A stretch of 53,012 bases of DNA from Chara braunii. Lineage: Eukaryota > Streptophyta > Charophyceae > Charales > Characeae. Shown one piece after another: positions 11,722 to 22,130 of the stretch. The position numbers and the translations under genes were made by a program. Positions within the stretch are counted from its first letter, which is position 1; each line of letters opens with the position of its first letter. The notes under the pieces are model-generated. The model was not told the origin of the DNA, made no database searches, and worked only from the letters and a program-made list of their open reading frames with translations. Location of the stretch: assembly GCA_003427395.1 (NCBI GenBank), contig BFEA01000285.1, positions 13,877 through 66,888 on the forward strand. The letters run 5' to 3'.

Positions 11722-13005
11722 TTACCCGGCCATCCGGATTGATCTGTTCGCTGATCCGGATAGGCGGGTCTTCCTTCCTCTTGCCGTACGCAATCTCGGC
11801 TCTCGCGCATCGATGAGATCGTCCTTACGGTTGCTCTTGGTCTTCACCTTCTCATCCTTTGCCATCTTCGTAAAAAACGGTACATTCTTGGTCTTGAGGA
11901 AACGTTTGGTCTCCTCGACGAACTTCTTCCGTCCTTCTGCTCCTGGCCCGGCTACTACCGCCTTCCTTCCTGGTATGAGCCGGTTGAATCCTAGTGGTTC
12001 TCTTTCTTGTTCCTGTGTTGTTCGTCCGACAGGTGCAGTTCTAGAAAACAGTTCATTCGGTCCCATCGTTCTCAAGCCCGATATCGGCGTGTAGGTGCGT
12101 GCTTTGGAGGTCGAAGGGGTCTGCTCCGTTGGGGTTCCCTTTGCCTGCGCCGCCTTGAGTCTCTCTATCTCTTCTCTCATCGTTCTCATCTCTTCCCGGT
12201 GACGTTGCTCCATATTTAACAGTTCTTGGGTCAGTCTTGCTTCTCGGTCTGGGGTTGTGCTCGTCTTCTTTTCTGCAGGCTCCTCTTCCTCTCGGACCGG
12301 TTCCTTGCCGCGCTTCCTTTTGGCGCGCTCAAGCTCGGCTTCTCGTAAGAGTAGCACGTCGCGGTGGATGTCTTCGACTATGATGGGGTTCCTCACGCTG
12401 CTAGCCTTCATTTCTTCGACCGCTTCTCGGAAGATCTTGTTCTGGTCCGCCAACTGTTCAATTATCATCTGATAGCCTTGGTCCTTATTCGGAATCTTGG
12501 ACTCGATAATCATCGCCAGCCTCGCTTCTCGCTCCTCAGCTCTTTGTTGCTTCTCTTGTTCGTGTCTTTCTCGTTCTTCTTTCAGCAATCGCATCTCTTC
12601 CTCTCTTTTGCGCCTTTCTTCTTCCTCTTTTCTCCTCTCTTTTTCTTCCCGTTTCTCTTGCAAGATCGTTGCGCAAAACTCACGCATAATCAGGACTGCG
12701 TCAATAACCTCCTTGTTCGTCGTTAAGTTATTATTACTATTATTGTTGCTATGGCCAGTGTGGTAATTATTATAATAATTACCATTCCCATTTCTGTATC
12801 TATAGTTATTATCACGATCCTGTCGCTCTACCAGCTGAATCGCGCTTGGCCCATTCACCGGTACGATCTGACAATCCGCATTGCTCGCTGAAGTCGACGC
12901 TGCGCTCTGCCCGTTTGTGTCTTGTGGTCTTCTTGGTTTGATACAACCGCGCGATAGATGTCCCGACTCCCCACAACTGTAGCACTTTGGGATCTGGTCC
13001 GCCAT
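11722..13005 (-). CDS. gag-like zinc-knuckle and coiled-coil protein
   Basis: The ORF has 427 residues. A CCHC knuckle CYSCGESGHLSRGC sits at residues 8-21, right at the N terminus, and would bind RNA. A low-complexity Asn/Tyr-rich stretch (roughly residues 68-95) follows. Residues 100-300 are an Arg/Glu/Lys-rich probable coiled coil (REEKERRKEEEERRKREEEM). The C-terminal third is basic. The ATG at 13005 directly precedes the knuckle. The closing TAA lies two codons before the ATG of the GIY-YIG ORF in the same frame, so both may once have been a single polyprotein, with the stop arising from CAA. It could serve as an RNA-binding structural protein of the element; function is inferred. Confidence 0.75.
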   Translation of the reverse strand: MADQIPKCYSCGESGHLSRGCIKPRRPQDTNGQSAASTSASNADCQIVPVNGPSAIQLVERQDRDNNYRYRNGNGNYYNNYHTGHSNNNSNNNLTTNKEVIDAVLIMREFCATILQEKREEKERRKEEEERRKREEEMRLLKEERERHEQEKQQRAEEREARLAMIIESKIPNKDQGYQMIIEQLADQNKIFREAVEEMKASSVRNPIIVEDIHRDVLLLREAELERAKRKRGKEPVREEEEPAEKKTSTTPDREARLTQELLNMEQRHREEMRTMREEIERLKAAQAKGTPTEQTPSTSKARTYTPISGLRTMGPNELFSRTAPVGRTTQEQEREPLGFNRLIPGRKAVVAGPGAEGRKKFVEETKRFLKTKNVPFFTKMAKDEKVKTKSNRKDDLIDAREPRLRTARGRKTRLSGSANRSIRMAG

Positions 13006-13902
13006 ATCCGTACGTAACCACCGCTGATAGGTATTATTCCCTACCTGTTTGTTACGCTAAAAAATGCTAGAACGATTGAGCATTCTGGCGCGCTGCGCAC
13101 AGAGTGTGCAGTCTAAGTGAAGAATCCAGATTCGTCAGTACTATGATTATAACGATCCGTCAATCATCTTACGGTTTGAAACAACAAAGCGTGATTATCT
13201 TCTTAGTTCATTCGTAAGTACTCTATTCCTCACCAGTTCCAATGTCATCACCCTTCTTTCTTATTCAACCCACTTCATCACATTCGCATTCATCAGACCC
13301 TCATAGTGACCATAATTCGTTCATCATACATTCCATAATGTCCTGAACATCATTCTACTTAGACTCGATATCAACCCGGACTGATGGCTCGTAAAAGCAA
13401 GAGTAACAAGAATCCCTCCAAAAAATAGTTACGATAGATCCAACATGAAGCGCAAAACGAAGAATCCGAAAAACATCGTGAAAGCTCTGTTCGACACGTG
13501 AGCAGCGTCCTGCTCTAGTGTCCTGGCAAACGCCCAACGTGTTTTTGCTGCCGCCAGTGCAGCGTCATCAGGGGCGATACTACTTTTGAAAGGCGAGTTC
13601 TACCTCTACCATCTTGCTTTTATATTGTTCCAAGTTCCAACTCCAATTCCTACTGCCTACAAAAATTTGAAAACATGTTTCCCACTCGTACATGAAAATT
13701 CAAAGATTTAAAACACAAAACTTGTTTCTCCCGCTCGTACATACTTCTGAAAAATTCAAAAATTCAAAACCCGGTTTTCCCGCTGGCGCCATCTGTCCTA
13801 GCGTCCTTCTTTGTCTTTGCTCAATTTCCTGGTCCAGTTCCGAAAAAACACTTGCCCACCTCGGCGTGCCCGTTGGAGGGTACAATCCAGGTGCATCAGT
13901 GG
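13006..13902 (-). other. non-coding spacer upstream of the zinc-knuckle ORF
   Basis: No ORF is supported. The stretch contains a motif on the minus strand (TGGCGCC followed by AGCGGGAAAACC, 13773-13791) that resembles a tRNA primer site preceded by ACA and a 2-base spacer. The neighbouring PLE would not use a primer site, so this may be chance or a remnant of another LTR element. Near-repeats around AAAATTCAAA occur at 13690-13770. Confidence 0.4.
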
Positions 13903-14304
13903 CTAAACTACTGTTCCGAACCTTGCCGTGTTTGACTCCCCAGTACATGCCTCCGTTCTTTTTCGGAAAAAAAAACATTCCTTGGTCTGTCCCACCTCTT
14001 CCGGTAGTACTTCAACCCACTCGTCCCAGGCCCCGTCCTTGGCCTGTGAAAATGATGTCAGTTGTGAGTCGAAAAAGTGCCCAGGGAAATTCCGTTTTCG
14101 AAGCTCCATTTTCAGTGCAAGGAGGGTGGGCCCCGCTTGCTCTTTCACCATGGTGTGGTTCCACACTCGGTGTAGATACCTTGTTATCACCGCTTTCTTG
14201 GCATGAGTTGATGAATAAGATGTGAAGTCTTGTAGCCCTTGGAAAACAATGTCACCCCCCTTCAATAGTGTTGGCCCGTTGGCCGTAGTCGCTGTGCACA
14301 ACAC
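13903..14304 (-). pseudogene. putative C-terminal end of a retroelement reverse transcriptase
   Basis: The ORF has 133 residues. Residues 30-80 contain SYSSTHAKKAVITRYLHRVW, then LLALKMELRKRNFPGHFFD. A Ser-x-His-x-Lys block followed by an Arg-containing helix and an EL..R.(Y/F)P..F block is the pattern found just after the RT palm and thumb in Penelope-like and related RTs. There are no catalytic motifs. The segment stops abruptly at about 14305, where the LINE begins. It lies upstream of the GIY-YIG element on the same strand. The assignment is by eye and moderate to weak; a captured host exon is the main alternative. Confidence 0.35.
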
Positions 14305-14324
14305 TCCGCATGGTTTAATAACGG

Positions 14325-16350
14325 TCTGATTTTTCTAGCCAGGAAGTGCAAGGAATTCTCTAAAGCTAAGGCGGCGATGCGACAACAAAAGGAAATGTTC
14401 ATACACAAAAAATTGATAGCCCTGGAATGTCGGGCAGAGTCACAGCATCTCATCTCCTCCATACAAAGAATACAAAGAATTAAAGACCAACTCCTACAAT
14501 ACGCACTACACAGATGGCAAGGAATCAAAATATGAGGGAAAATTACCAGATTCACCCAGGAGGCCACGATGAATACCCACTTTTTCTCAATCGCTACAGC
14601 ACGAGCACGACGAACTATTATTGAAGCACTGTTTGACCCAAATGATGAGAATATCATAGCCACCGATACCGCTCACAGCACACTTATCACGAGAAAATTC
14701 TTTAAACAGTTGTATACCTCCCAAATCTCACCCTCACAAGAGGAAGGAAGAGAAAAAGCATTAGAAGAATTCCTGGTGCCAATGGACAGACACCTTTCCC
14801 CACATCAGCGAGATAAACTAGAGGAACCAATGACCAAGGACGAAGTGTGGTCTGCACTCCTCCAAATGAAAGAGGAAAAGACCCCGGACATTGATGGATT
14901 CCCTAAGGAATTCTGGGAAGTTATGTGGACTTACTTAAGTGGGGATTTATGAGACTATTACCAGGAGGTATGGGAAGCCAGGGAAATGGGGGAAACAGTG
15001 GGAAAGGGCATACTGACACTACTATACAAAAAAGGGGACAAAATGAATATAAAAAATTACAGACCCATCACGCTCTTAACAGTGGTTTACAAAATGCTTT
15101 CAAAAGCGCTAGCAAATCGCATGGCGGTTGTCTTGGATGATATCATACACCCGGCCCAAATAGGGTTCATGGCCAGCAGGAATATACATGAAAACATCCT
15201 GTTGGTTAACGACGTGGTCCAACCGGCACAAAGAAATCGGTCAAATGCCGCGATTATATTTATTGACTTCGAGAAGGCCTATGACCACGTCGATTGGAAC
15301 TTTTTAGACAAATGTTTAGAAAAAATGAATTTTGGTCTCGTTTTCCGGCGTTGGGTGAAAATTCTCCACGAAAATGCCACCACCTGCGCGCAAGTCAATG
15401 GTTCGGTGGCACCCCCATTTGAACTCCAGCGGTCAATGAGACAAGGGGACCCCATTGCCCCCTATCTCTTCTTGGTCATAATGGAGGCACTGTCGGCTAA
15501 CCTGAGACACAATAAAGATCTTACACGGATCAGGATTACCGATATCCCAGAGGAGGCAATACCTATCTGTTCTCTTTTTGCAGACGACCTCACTATAATG
15601 GTGGAGGCAATGGACTCCAATATGGAAGAAATCCAGAATCTTATGAGCCGTTTCTGCAAAATGTTAGACATGACCGTTAACTGGGGACAAAAGACCATAG
15701 GATGGTGGTTACACCACCAGGGGGGAAGGCCACCCGAAAACCTGCGAGTCACCTGGCTCCCCCCAGAAAAGCCTCTTAAGATTTTTGGGGCCCTAGTTAC
15801 AACTAAGGGTGAACCAGTGAACAATGATGAGTGGCTGACATGACCGGCACAGGCCAAGCTACAAAGTTGGAACAACAAACACACCTCCATCTTTGGGCGG
15901 GCTCTAGTAATTAACAATGTAGTACTCGCTACACTCTGGTATAAGGCCATTCTATGGCCCATGAGCAATAGAGGGCTCAAAACATTGAAGCAGCAGTTGG
16001 CGACCTTTCTGTGGAGAGGGGACAATAACAACCCCCACGCCATCAGTCGAGTAGCATGGGAATCGGTGATTCAGCCTAAGGCCAGAGGAGGGTTGGGGAT
16101 TGTGGACCCGGCCACACAGTTCCAGACCCTCACGGTTCGCTGGCTCCAACACATTATTTTCTCATAAACCTCTCCATGGGTTCCCTTAGCCCTAGCGCAA
16201 ATTGCAGCCCTGGCCCCACAAGTTCCGCCTCAAATCGACCCCCTGGTATGGCTCGAAGACAGATATTGGAAGCTACCTAGGAAATATCGGAATGGGGATC
16301 CCCCAGAGAAACAATGGTTGCGCCTCCTGCGTACATGGAGGAAGATTCCC
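14325..16350 (+). pseudogene. LINE reverse transcriptase domain (broken)
   Basis: One frame with four stops shows the linker (DIDGFPKEFWEVMW), RT motif LYKKGDKMNIKNYRPITLL, motif A IIFIDFEKAYDHVDW with the catalytic Asp, motif B SMRQGDPIAPYLFLVIMEAL, and motif C FADDLTIM with both Asp residues. RARGGLGI-like thumb sequence (KARGGLGIVDPA) follows. The catalytic residues are therefore preserved although the frame is not. The upstream boundary near 14325 is where homology to a LINE begins by eye. Confidence 0.88.
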
Positions 16351-17887
16351 CCCCCGACCGACAGACACCAGACAGATGGGAGGAGATCTTCAGACAACCC
16401 TTGTTCGAAAATCGACTGATTACGGACTCACTGGGCCGCGTGAGGTGTAGTTCGGATTCCCCATGGAAGGGTTGGGTGAAACATGGGGTCCGAAGGGTAG
16501 GGGATCTTTGGGACACGAAGGAAAGGCGCTGGAAAAACACAGAAAGAATGCGTACATGGTTGCGGTACTGTCACTTCACAGAACCAGCCCTGGAAGAATT
16601 CATCGAAAGCTTCCCCCTTCATTGGTACATCACTCTCCAAAAAGGCCCTTACCTAAAAGAAGGGGGCTGGGTAGGACCGCCCAAACATGATAAGCAAGTG
16701 GGGCATGTGCACCTCGTCCATCCAACACAAGCACTGATCGAAATCTTCTCTATCCAGGAGGATGATAGCTTACAGTGGGACCAACAACCCTTTATATGGA
16801 CAGAGAAAAAGGATGTATATCGCATTAGAGTACTTGATGAGGGAAGAGGATGGAGGGCATACCGGCCAACGACCCCAATTGAAGATCTCCCTTTCAACCG
16901 TGAGGAATGGAGATGGTCTCAGGAAGCTAGGATCCGTAGGGGGAAGGCAAAGACATTAACATTAGTCAATCTGAAATCTAAATCGGTCTACCGAATGCTC
17001 CGGCCCAAACGTAGACTGCGAGAGTTAGTAGAAGACAGATGGTACCACCACCTCAATATAAAGTGAAGGTTGCTCAAACCCATTAGATGGTTCGCTCACT
17101 ATGGAAAGAGACCGGCCAAAATCTCTGCCCTGCAGTGGCAAATAGAACATCGATGCCTGCCCACCAATGATTGGCTAATAGAGCACACATGCCTAGAACA
17201 GCAGGGACGAGCATTACCGTGGTGCCACAAATGTCTCCAGTGCTACCCCGGGCGGAAGCGCGCTGAGACAATAGAACACATCTTCCTCCAGTGCCCGGCG
17301 GCGGTATTACTGTGGAGAAGCTGGGATAGGATTTGGCGGCACATTGTCCCGGCAGCGCTGTGGCCCTGGGACTGGAGGGCCATACTCCTAGGGTACTACC
17401 CCCAGAGCCAAGGGAACACTTTTGAGGAAAATATGTTTTACCTAGGAAGACACACTGTCCTATGGGTCATATGGTGGAGGAGATGCACCCTAGAGGTGGA
17501 AGGAGCAAGGGTGGAGGATGGAGAGGCCACGGAACACTTACGGCTATTAGTACAGCACGAACTCACAGCCCAGTGGAGGGCGACAAAAGACAACTCGACC
17601 AAATGCATACCCGGGGAGATATTCACCGAATCATCTCCCGCTTTGGCAAAGACTGGTTGGGAGGGGAAAGGGGGGGATGGGTGGCGGAGGTAAGGTGGGC
17701 CAGGGATCAGCAATTGGAGAGAGATCTGCAAGTGGAACACCCGGTAGAGATTGAAAGAGATTATCGGTTGGTTTTTCACGATTGGACTAAGGTAGATCAG
17801 GGAGACCCGTTATGGCCCGCCCAGGATTTTGCAGACCCCTTCCCCCTCCACCCCTTGTCCTTGGAGGAAGTGCTACCTGAGTCATGA
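16314..17887 (+). pseudogene. LINE C-terminal region with zf-RVT-like finger (broken)
   Basis: This is the continuation after the poly-C frameshift. Around 17220-17300 it encodes WCHKCLQC and later IEHIFLQCPAAVLLW, a CCHC arrangement typical of the finger near the end of plant LINE ORF2 (zf-RVT). It is preceded by the usual WFAHYGKRPAKISALQWQIE block. A stop (TGA) lies at 17064, and a further frameshift near 17650 leads to a last segment ending at 17887 (DRLQVEHPVEIERDY-type acidic tail). It presumably binds template RNA or target DNA. Confidence 0.8.
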
Positions 17888-18467
17888 GCTTGATCAGTCT
17901 TGTTCAGTCGTCCTTCAGTCGTATGAGTTTGTTTAGCTTCAGTTTTTTTGTTCAGTATTGTTCAGCCTTCCTCCAGTATTACTACAGTCCATTTCAGTCT
18001 TATTTCAGCCTCTCCAGACTATTCATATTCATACTCCTGCAAGATTTCTTAGTCCTTTCCGGTTCTTTTTACTTCTCATTTACTTCTCATTTTACTTCTC
18101 ATTCTACTTCTCATTTTACCTCCATTTTACCCCCTCATTTTACCTGCACTACGAGGACAGTAGATGGTCGGTAGGGCTGGGTTTTGGAGGGAGTCTCCAC
18201 CGGTGCCCCCGGGTGGCCCCCCCCCACACCCGACCACACCTCAGGGTAGGAAGGGATGTTAAAATCCGGACACAGGACGCTGGACCCGGTTTCCAGCACT
18301 GTGGTGTCAGACTCAATGGTGAAAAAGAGAAAGATGTATCTAAGGGGCGCTGGACCCGGTTTCCAGCAGGTGAGGCTCCCCACCAATAGATGGAGCGGCC
18401 CACCAGACAAAGCCTCAATCCCGGTGGTTCTCTTACCACCACTGGGATAGAGGTTTTGCACAGGCCT
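17888..18467. other. T-rich LINE tail and non-coding stretch to the gap
   Basis: The first 240 bases are T-rich with a short tandem repeat of ACTTCTCATTTT-like units (18068-18130), fitting a LINE 3' UTR. Two copies of the foldback GCTGGACCCGGTTTCCAGCA lie at 18279 and 18349. No gene is supported. Confidence 0.5.
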
Positions 18468-18602
18468 NNNNNNNNNNNNNNNNNNNNNNNNNNNNNNNNN
18501 NNNNNNNNNNNNNNNNNNNNNNNNNNNNNNNNNNNNNNNNNNNNNNNNNNNNNNNNNNNNNNNNNNNNNNNNNNNNNNNNNNNNNNNNNNNNNNNNNNNN
18601 NN
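18468..18602. other. assembly gap (135 N)
   Basis: A run of unknown bases separates the LINE tail from the ORF fragment on its right. Nothing can be said about its content or true size. Confidence 0.99.
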
Positions 18603-19010
18603 CATTAAACCTATGGGATCCAGTGCAAACGGATCTCCATCCCCGTTGTTGCCTGCCGCTGCCAGGGTCATCATCAGTGCCCGTGCATCTGCAGATCCTC
18701 CCAGGCTCTTGTCTAGGTTTTCCCACCCTTCGTTTGTTTGTCGGTTCGTCTGCGCCGTCGGGTGTTCTTGTGCTCCCCGGGCCTCTGTGTGTCCAGGTGT
18801 CCCCTCTGGTAGCTTAGAACCGAGCCTGTTGGCCCAAACCCCTTTTGGTCTGTAAATAATCATTGGCCCGGGTTCGGTTGTAGGCTGGTTCGGGGGCCCA
18901 TTGGGGGGCCGGGGATCGGTCTGCCGGGAAGGCGAGGATTGTGTATCAGATCCCGATCTTTCCCCAGGCGGGGGACGTGGGTCCCCATCTGCAGCCCTGG
19001 GTGTACTCAT
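18603..19010 (-). CDS. hypothetical disordered protein, N-terminal part, cut by gap
   Basis: An open minus-strand frame starts MSTPRAADGDPRPPPGERSG at 19010 and stays open for 136 codons until the gap. It is Pro/Gly/Ser/Thr-rich and would be disordered. It ends near AAAGNNGDGDPFALDPIGLM. It could be the N terminus of a LINE ORF1 or gag. It could also be a chance open frame in GC-rich DNA. No domain is recognised. Confidence 0.25.
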
Positions 19011-19638
19011 CTCAGTGGTGTCTGCATACTTGCGTGATTGTGAATGATCGTGTAAGTATCAATCAATTCGTGTCAGTGTATGCGCACTTGAGTGGGCAAG
19101 GTATTCTGCTCAGGGCTTGTATCCGTGAAAGCATACCAATAAGCATACGAATATTAGTTTAAGTATGGGTAATCACGTGCACAAGGTGTTTCTTTCTGGT
19201 GCTAAGTGACAATATTGGTTTCCCCAGCTGAAGGGATTCTCAGGAATGAAATTAGGTATTTCAGAGTAGATGCGGCTCTTGTATTGATTGGAGGGAGGCT
19301 AGAAGAGGGATTTCTTTTCTCTTTCTTTCTTTTCCTTCAGAAAAATCCAATTCTGGGGGGCGCAAGTTCCCTCGCTAGTTGCCGCCAAGCAGAAAACATG
19401 ATACAAGCAACCAGCCTTCCCCCGAGGCTCTAGAACCCTCCAGGGGAGGAGTCTGGCGACAGCGGCTCGTGTGCTGGCAAAGATGGCCTGTAAACATCCA
19501 CTAAGTACCCAGACATCATCATGCAGTGCCTTAAGTGTTGTGTGTGTCCTTATTTTGGCATGATGTTCGGCTACTCAATTATGTGTTATGTGTGTTCTTA
19601 TTTTGGTGTTGTGTTGCGTGTGTTCCAGTGCTGTAAAC

Positions 19639-19690
19639 CCGGTAGGACCGGGGCCCCCTTCCCCAATCGGAACCGGACCGGTCCTACCGG
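19639..19690. repeat. perfect 13-bp inverted repeat
   Basis: CCGGTAGGACCGG at 19639-19651 is the exact reverse complement of CCGGTCCTACCGG at 19678-19690, with a 26-base loop. A related CCGGTAGG sequence recurs at about 20086 beside a second foldback. Confidence 0.8.
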
Positions 19691-20008
19691 CCGGTCGACC
19701 AGACCAGTTCCTCCCGGTTGGCCGCAGTGCATCAATTTTTTTTGTTTTTTTTGAAGCCCAGGGTGTTGGGGCCAAGGACTAGACCCACGATGATGGCTGG
19801 CAGCGGCAGCCGGTGGTTGTCCTGACAGGATAGGCCACCTTCCCTACCCTTCCCCACGTTAATACTCCCAGTGTACCCCCTATTCCTACTATCCTACCTC
19901 AGTGTTACCAGCACTCGGGACCATCACCCTACCAGTATCGAGGGCAACTTGGACCAGACAGCAGTGACAAGCACCAGGGGCTGTAGCGAATCCAATCTAG
20001 GGGGTCTT

Positions 20009-20083
20009 ACCGGTTTTGATTTGGGTCAGGAGGCCTCCACGCAGGCCGTGGAGGTCTCCTGGCCCGAAAACAAATCAGACCGG
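20009..20083. repeat. long imperfect hairpin (33/37-base arms, 5-base loop)
   Basis: The left arm 20009-20041 (ACCGGTTTTGATTTGGGTCA...) pairs with the right arm 20047-20083 (...CCGAAAACAAATCAGACCGG), with a four-base bulge and few mismatches. GTCAGGAGGCCTCCACG faces CGTGGAGGTCTCCTGGC. Outer bases (GGTCTTACC / GGTAGGCCC) can extend the stem. A foldback element or small-RNA precursor are both possible. Confidence 0.7.
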
Positions 20084-21859
20084 GTCCGGTAGGCCCGCCA
20101 AAAAGGCTTGAAAAGGGCGGCCTATCTGGACCAGCCCCGGTGTGTTCTTATTTTCGTGGGATTTTGTACTACTCAAATCTGCCCTCGGTTTGGTCTACTT
20201 GTGGATGCTGATCATCGAGTTCGTGTTGGTTGTGAATTGAGATCTCGGAGGGAGGCTCGTTGCGATGTTGTATCTGAGCACCATCCTACTGGTGATTAAG
20301 GAGATCTGGTGTGGTCAACAGGTTGACCAACAGTGTGTCATCCGCGAGGCTGACAGCGGATGGCCCAAAGCGTGGAGAAGGAAGCAACGAGCAATGAGTG
20401 TATTTACTGGTGTGAAGGATTTCACCTTCCTTGCCTGCCGTGTTTTGATCCCAAGACCTGTTCTTGTTGCCTACTGTTCTGTATTATATGCCTGAACGAT
20501 GTTGCTGAAGCTCGAACACGGAACCTGATGTTGACTTACGTGTGCCCTTACTGGTGACATACAGTCTCCAAGAGCATAGACTGTGCTTGTCGGGTCCTGA
20601 GCATTGGACCTGTTTGTGTACACATGTAAAGTCAGCGCTGAGTCCCACATGTGCGATGAGTGCGTCCTCCAACAAGCTATCCTGAAGGTTCTGGGATTGG
20701 GAGACAAATCTCTCCCGAATCCGTCATTTGCAAGTTCGTGGAAATCATGCAGCGTTGAAGCAGGGAAGCGCCGATGAAGAAGATGACCAAAGCAGAGGGC
20801 TCGAGGGACTATTGCTGCCGGGTAGAGGTTGATTTCTGTTCTTTTCGTGTGATAACGCCCTATAGCGAGGCACCCCTCCGGGAGTTCTTTGCTTGATGAG
20901 GAGTAATCGTTCAGGAGTGTTAGTTCCATGTTCAGGGCAAGATCTTGTGTAGAGGAGAAGGAGACTTGTGTTGGTAGTTTGTGCTATGGTGATCTGGAGC
21001 TTCCCCAGGTCAAAGTTCATGTCTTGTGTGCTGGTGCTCCAAGTCTGGAGAGAACTTCGAGTGAATACGTGTGTTGTGGTCGTTGAGGAGGAGTTTGACA
21101 TCACGTGGGCATAGCTGCATCACCTTTGTTTTCATGTTTTGAGTTTGGATGGGCCTGTGTTCGGTGTCCAGTGAATTGTAATTCTGTGATTTGGTCGAGA
21201 ACTGTGCGGGGATTTCTTTGAAGAAGGCAAACTTGCTTTTCTTGCATTTAGTCTGACTTCCATATCTGCACACACATATGGGCATGGATGATGCATGAGT
21301 GAATGTCTCCTTGCAAAGTGGTAACAAAGCAGTTACCCGTCAGCGAGGTTGAAGCGGGCAGCGCAATCGGGATCCGGAAAAAAAAAGGCAGCAGCGGTGA
21401 AAAGCAGGGCTTACTGGTGAGAAGAGCCTACTTGGGGGCGAGAAGACCGCTGATGTGGCGGTTCACGGTGATGACGTGGCACCTGGCGGATCGACCAGGT
21501 GATGCTCACGTGACAATTGAGGTCACTGGCAAATGCTGAGTGGCGACGTAGTGTGGAAACAAGGGTGTACACGTGGCAGCCGAGCTGATGTGGCACCGTG
21601 GTGTTGGTGCTGGCATGTCACTGCTGAGGTGGTGAACAACTGAAGGCCAAGTGGATTTGTTCCTTGGCCGCTGGGCGTGGAGTATTGGCGACTTGTGGCC
21701 CATGTAGTCGTGGCAACCTGCAAGGCTGAAGACCTCCAAGGGAGCGCTTCCACACCCGGATACTCGCTGGATGCATGTGTTGAAACTGCGTCGCTGAGTA
21801 TGTTAAGTGTGTTGAGTTGAGTGTGCTGAGTCTGTTGAGTTGAGTATATTGCGTCTGTT

Positions 21860-21904
21860 GAGTACCTTGAGTACCTTGAGTACCTTGAGTACCTTGAGTA
21901 CTTT
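21860..21904. repeat. 9-bp minisatellite, five units
   Basis: Four perfect GAGTACCTT units are followed by GAGTACTTT. They are embedded in a wider stretch of TTGAGT-rich degenerate repeats (about 21796-21945). Confidence 0.9.
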
Positions 21905-22110
21905 GAGTTCGTTGAGTCCATCCGTTGAGTCTCTTGAGTACCCCTAAACTGAGTTGCATTGCTTGATTGTCGAGGCTGAGTACATGTTTGCGGTGCCTGC
22001 AACTGTACTGTTCGGGAAGTAGTAGCTGAGTCTCTTTGATTAGGAAACGCGAGCTGTAGTTGTTTATTATAACTGTGCTCCGTGCTAACCCTAGACAATT
22101 GAGATTCAAC

Positions 22111-22130
22111 AAAAAAAAAAAAAAAAAAAA
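22111..22130 (+). repeat. 20-base poly(A) run
   Basis: Twenty A follow GAGATTCAAC. It could be the tail of a retroposed sequence on the plus strand, but no recognisable retroposon body or target duplication was found next to it. Confidence 0.6.

Larger units (their letters stand above)
10219..13005 (-). mobile_element. Penelope-like retroelement fragment: zinc knuckle, coiled coil, GIY-YIG, no RT
   Basis: A single minus-strand frame of about 929 codons runs from 13005 to 10219, interrupted only by TAA at 11722 and TGA at 10507. In order it encodes a CCHC zinc knuckle, a long charged coiled coil, a GIY-YIG endonuclease and a basic linker. GIY-YIG joined to a retroelement polyprotein is characteristic of Penelope-like elements. 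Placement of the nuclease before the RT matches the permuted Naiad/Chlamys-type group described for animals and green algae. No RT motif is visible left of 10219, so the identification rests on the nuclease and context. Losing the 3' part while keeping the 5' part is unusual for target-primed elements. Confidence 0.6.
14325..17887 (+). mobile_element. 5'-truncated LINE (L1-like non-LTR retrotransposon)
   Basis: The element retains the linker upstream of RT, the RT and the C-terminal zinc-finger region, but has no ORF1 and no AP endonuclease. It is thus 5'-truncated, as usual for target-primed insertion. It is the only clear plus-strand element here. It is dead: TGA at 14533, 14950, 15841 and 17064, TAA at 16165, and frameshifts near 16350 (in a run of eight C) and 17650. 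A T-rich tail with short tandem repeats follows. Confidence 0.85.

Noticed and set aside
13773-13791. TGGCGCC primer-site-like sequence
   Set aside because: Only seven bases match, and the adjacent element is a GIY-YIG type that does not use tRNA primers. Kept as a note, not as a feature.
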